From: Bdellovibrio sp. SKB1291214
GTDB taxonomy: Bacteria; Bdellovibrionota; Bdellovibrionia; Bdellovibrionales; Bdellovibrionaceae
Length of the DNA: 64,000 bases
Assembly: GCF_002209355.2 (NCBI RefSeq)
Contig: NZ_CP106855.1
Span: forward strand, 124,001 to 188,000
Reading direction: 5' to 3'
Part shown: positions 62,524 to 64,000 of the stretch, one piece after another
Layout: the number at the start of each line of letters is the position of its first letter
Position numbering within the stretch: position 1 is the stretch's first letter
Program-made: the position numbers and the translations under genes
Notes under the pieces: model-generated
Database searches by the model: none
What the model was told of the DNA's origin: nothing
Seen by the model: only the letters and a program-made list of their open reading frames with translations

Positions 62524-62688
62524 GAAATCTCCTGTGATTTTCAGCTTTTTAGCGGTTCCATTCGCAAAAAGATAGTTGGGTTTTTGTTAAGGATAAATTA
62601 ATGGAAAAACTACCTGCTTTTTTCCAAGCAACATTGCCCGAATTCGGGCGGCCTGGGACGCTATCGGAACAAACAAAAGAGGCGTCCC

Positions 62689-64000
62689 ATGAAAACCTCA
62701 CGACGAGGTTTCCTACAATTATCGGCCAGTTCGATTATAGGCTATTCTGCGCTCAATTCTCCCCTTTTTGCTGGGATCGCAGAGGCCGCAAGTGGATTCA
62801 CGGGCAGAATTCCCATCTGTCAGCATATGACGAATTCTTATTCGACTCAGATCACGGTTTTGACTGAGCTTGGCAATCCTTATGCTTACAAAGTATGGGA
62901 TTCACGAGGTCGCCCCGTTCCTTGCCAAGTATGGGACCACGATATGCGCAAAACCTATCATCAGGGCATCGATAAGATTTACGTGTCCGATCTTGAACCC
63001 GGGATGAAATACTATTTTCAGGTCATCGACAGGGACCGTGGAACCGTTTTAGACGAGCGGGTTTTTAAAAGTATTAAGCTTTCTTCCAAAAACAATATTC
63101 GCTTCGCAATGGCCAGTTGCGCTTGTGATTTTTATATCAGCCATTCACGTGTCATGTGGGACCTTCTTTTTGCACAAAAACCCGATTTTATATTTTTGGT
63201 GGGCGATGCGGTGTATGCCGATTTTCGATGTCCAACCACTGAAACCGATATCTGGCGACGCTATTGTGAAACGCGGTCTCGATTGCGGCATTTTCGGCAG
63301 CCCCATCTGATTCCAACCCTGGCTGTGTGGGACGATCATGATTACGGACGCGACAACATGTGCAAATCATTTAAATACAAAAATTCCTCAAAGCGAGTCT
63401 TTGATTTGTTCTTTGGAAGTCGCAACACCGATGGCTTTAAAAATACGATGGGTGTGGGCTCGCAATTCAATGCCTTCGGGCAAAGGTTCTTTTTCTTAGA
63501 TGACCGGTATTTTCGCGATGAAAAACAGTGTGGCGGCATGATGTGGGGTTATGACCAACAAGAACAATTTTTAGAAAATATTTGTCAGAATTCAAAACCC
63601 GCTTGGGTCTTTAACGGCAGTCAATTTTTTGGGAATTACATTAAGCAGGAATCTTTCCTGCAAGACTTTGGCAAAAATTTTACTGATGTGCTTAGCAAGC
63701 TTCGCAAGTGTCAGGCTCCTGTCGTTTTTGGTTCAGGGGACGTGCACTTTAGCGAAATTATGAGCGTAGATCCCAAGTATCTGGGCTATCGAACCTACGA
63801 ATACACATCCAGCGCCATACACAGCTTAAATCTTCCGCTAAAGTGGCTTTATAGAAATCCCCGTAGGGAGGCCTTTACTTGGCATCATAACTTTTTAATT
63901 ATCGACAGCACGACCACCGGTCATGGATTAAAAATTAAAGCCAAGTCGATTAATGCCAGAAACAAAGTTGCCTTTTCGCATGAAACCGTAGTTACCCGTT
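62689..64000 (+). CDS. PhoD-like phosphodiesterase/alkaline phosphatase D, 3'-truncated by window edge
   Basis: At least 437 residues visible, running off the window. Twin-arginine signal (SRRGFLQLSA at 4-13) exports it folded. An N-terminal beta-sandwich (about 45-130) is followed by the PhoD catalytic part: FAMASCACDFY, DFIFLVGDAVYADFRCP, LAVWDDHDYGRDN, ending at VFGSGDVHFSEIMS. These supply the two-metal ligands. Hydrolyses phosphodiesters (teichoic acid or phospholipid type in relatives). A different frame spanning 62601-62867 is a shadow. Confidence 0.88.
   Translation, partial: MKTSRRGFLQLSASSIIGYSALNSPLFAGIAEAASGFTGRIPICQHMTNSYSTQITVLTELGNPYAYKVWDSRGRPVPCQVWDHDMRKTYHQGIDKIYVSDLEPGMKYYFQVIDRDRGTVLDERVFKSIKLSSKNNIRFAMASCACDFYISHSRVMWDLLFAQKPDFIFLVGDAVYADFRCPTTETDIWRRYCETRSRLRHFRQPHLIPTLAVWDDHDYGRDNMCKSFKYKNSSKRVFDLFFGSRNTDGFKNTMGVGSQFNAFGQRFFFLDDRYFRDEKQCGGMMWGYDQQEQFLENICQNSKPAWVFNGSQFFGNYIKQESFLQDFGKNFTDVLSKLRKCQAPVVFGSGDVHFSEIMSVDPKYLGYRTYEYTSSAIHSLNLPLKWLYRNPRREAFTWHHNFLIIDSTTTGHGLKIKAKSINARNKVAFSHETVVTR

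Noticed and set aside
62601-62867. 88-residue plus-strand frame before the PhoD-like gene
   Set aside because: A different frame at 62689 carries a twin-arginine signal and continues as a PhoD domain; this frame is its shadow.

Overview
The window is 64 kb of bacterial chromosome that most resembles a Bdellovibrio-type predatory bacterium (Bdellovibrionota). This is inferred from gene content and style: moderate GC, tightly packed genes, many small signal-peptide proteins, a very long repetitive secreted fibre protein with a lectin-like partner, a shortened TIGR02147-type regulator, a lysine/alanine-rich H1-like protein, many sensor kinases, and two sigma-28 (FliA)-like promoters of identical architecture. 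No search was run, so the species is open. There is no rRNA, CRISPR, prophage or recognisable transposase; one tRNA-Leu(UAG) is present. Both edges cut a gene: pyrD at the left and a PhoD-like phosphodiesterase at the right.

Layout. 1-5.7 kb: pyrD, a Nudix hydrolase and two glycosyltransferase-like genes in one overlapping operon, then an HU/IHF protein and an EpmA-like lysyltransferase. 5.7-6.45 kb: a gene-free block of nested inverted repeats. 6.45-10.1 kb: TldD/TldE protease pair, a DUF4286-like protein and an H1-like protein. 10.3-16.7 kb: the 1549-residue fibre protein, a LamG-like protein three bases downstream, and a membrane protein. 16.7-28.7 kb: gcvP, a GT9 glycosyltransferase, an Rsm22-like methyltransferase, a CHASE3 hybrid kinase, a PRMT-like methyltransferase, a hairpin array, tRNA-Leu, and gcvH-gcvT on the opposite strand from gcvP. 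28.7-32.2 kb: mini regulator, solute-binding protein, and a haem-oxygenase-like/GNAT-like gene pair. 32.7-39.2 kb: a signalling cluster (two kinases, a triple-PAS protein, an OmpR-type regulator, an XRE regulator, a Q/N-rich micro-protein). 39.2-46.4 kb: D-aminoacyl-tRNA deacylase, VOC protein, secreted HELGH metallopeptidase, patatin, AraC regulator, NamZ/DUF1343. 46.4-47.3 kb: a small secreted ORF and a multi-stem structured element. 47.3-64 kb: LLM oxidoreductase, rhomboid, two cytochrome b562-like proteins, TrmN6-like methyltransferase, CapA-like protein, LOG, RhlE-HflX, esterase, MFS pump, HlyIII, a CoA-type Nudix, a 29-codon ORF, an outer-membrane barrel and PhoD.

How it fits together. 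Housekeeping functions (pyrimidine, glycine cleavage, translation quality control, RNA/ribosome handling) are interleaved with envelope and prey-interaction candidates: fibre plus lectin-like partner, patatin, secreted peptidase, esterase, and muramidase-type NamZ. The two sigma-28-like promoters, upstream of the patatin and of the 29-codon ORF, have the same -35 octamer, the same 11-base spacer and nearly the same -10, which suggests coordinated motile (attack) phase expression. The clearest unexplained features are three GC-rich structured intergenic blocks (about 5.8-6.36, 26.13-26.36 and 46.82-46.97 kb). Two of them are flanked by patches where the + strand becomes strongly A/C-biased.
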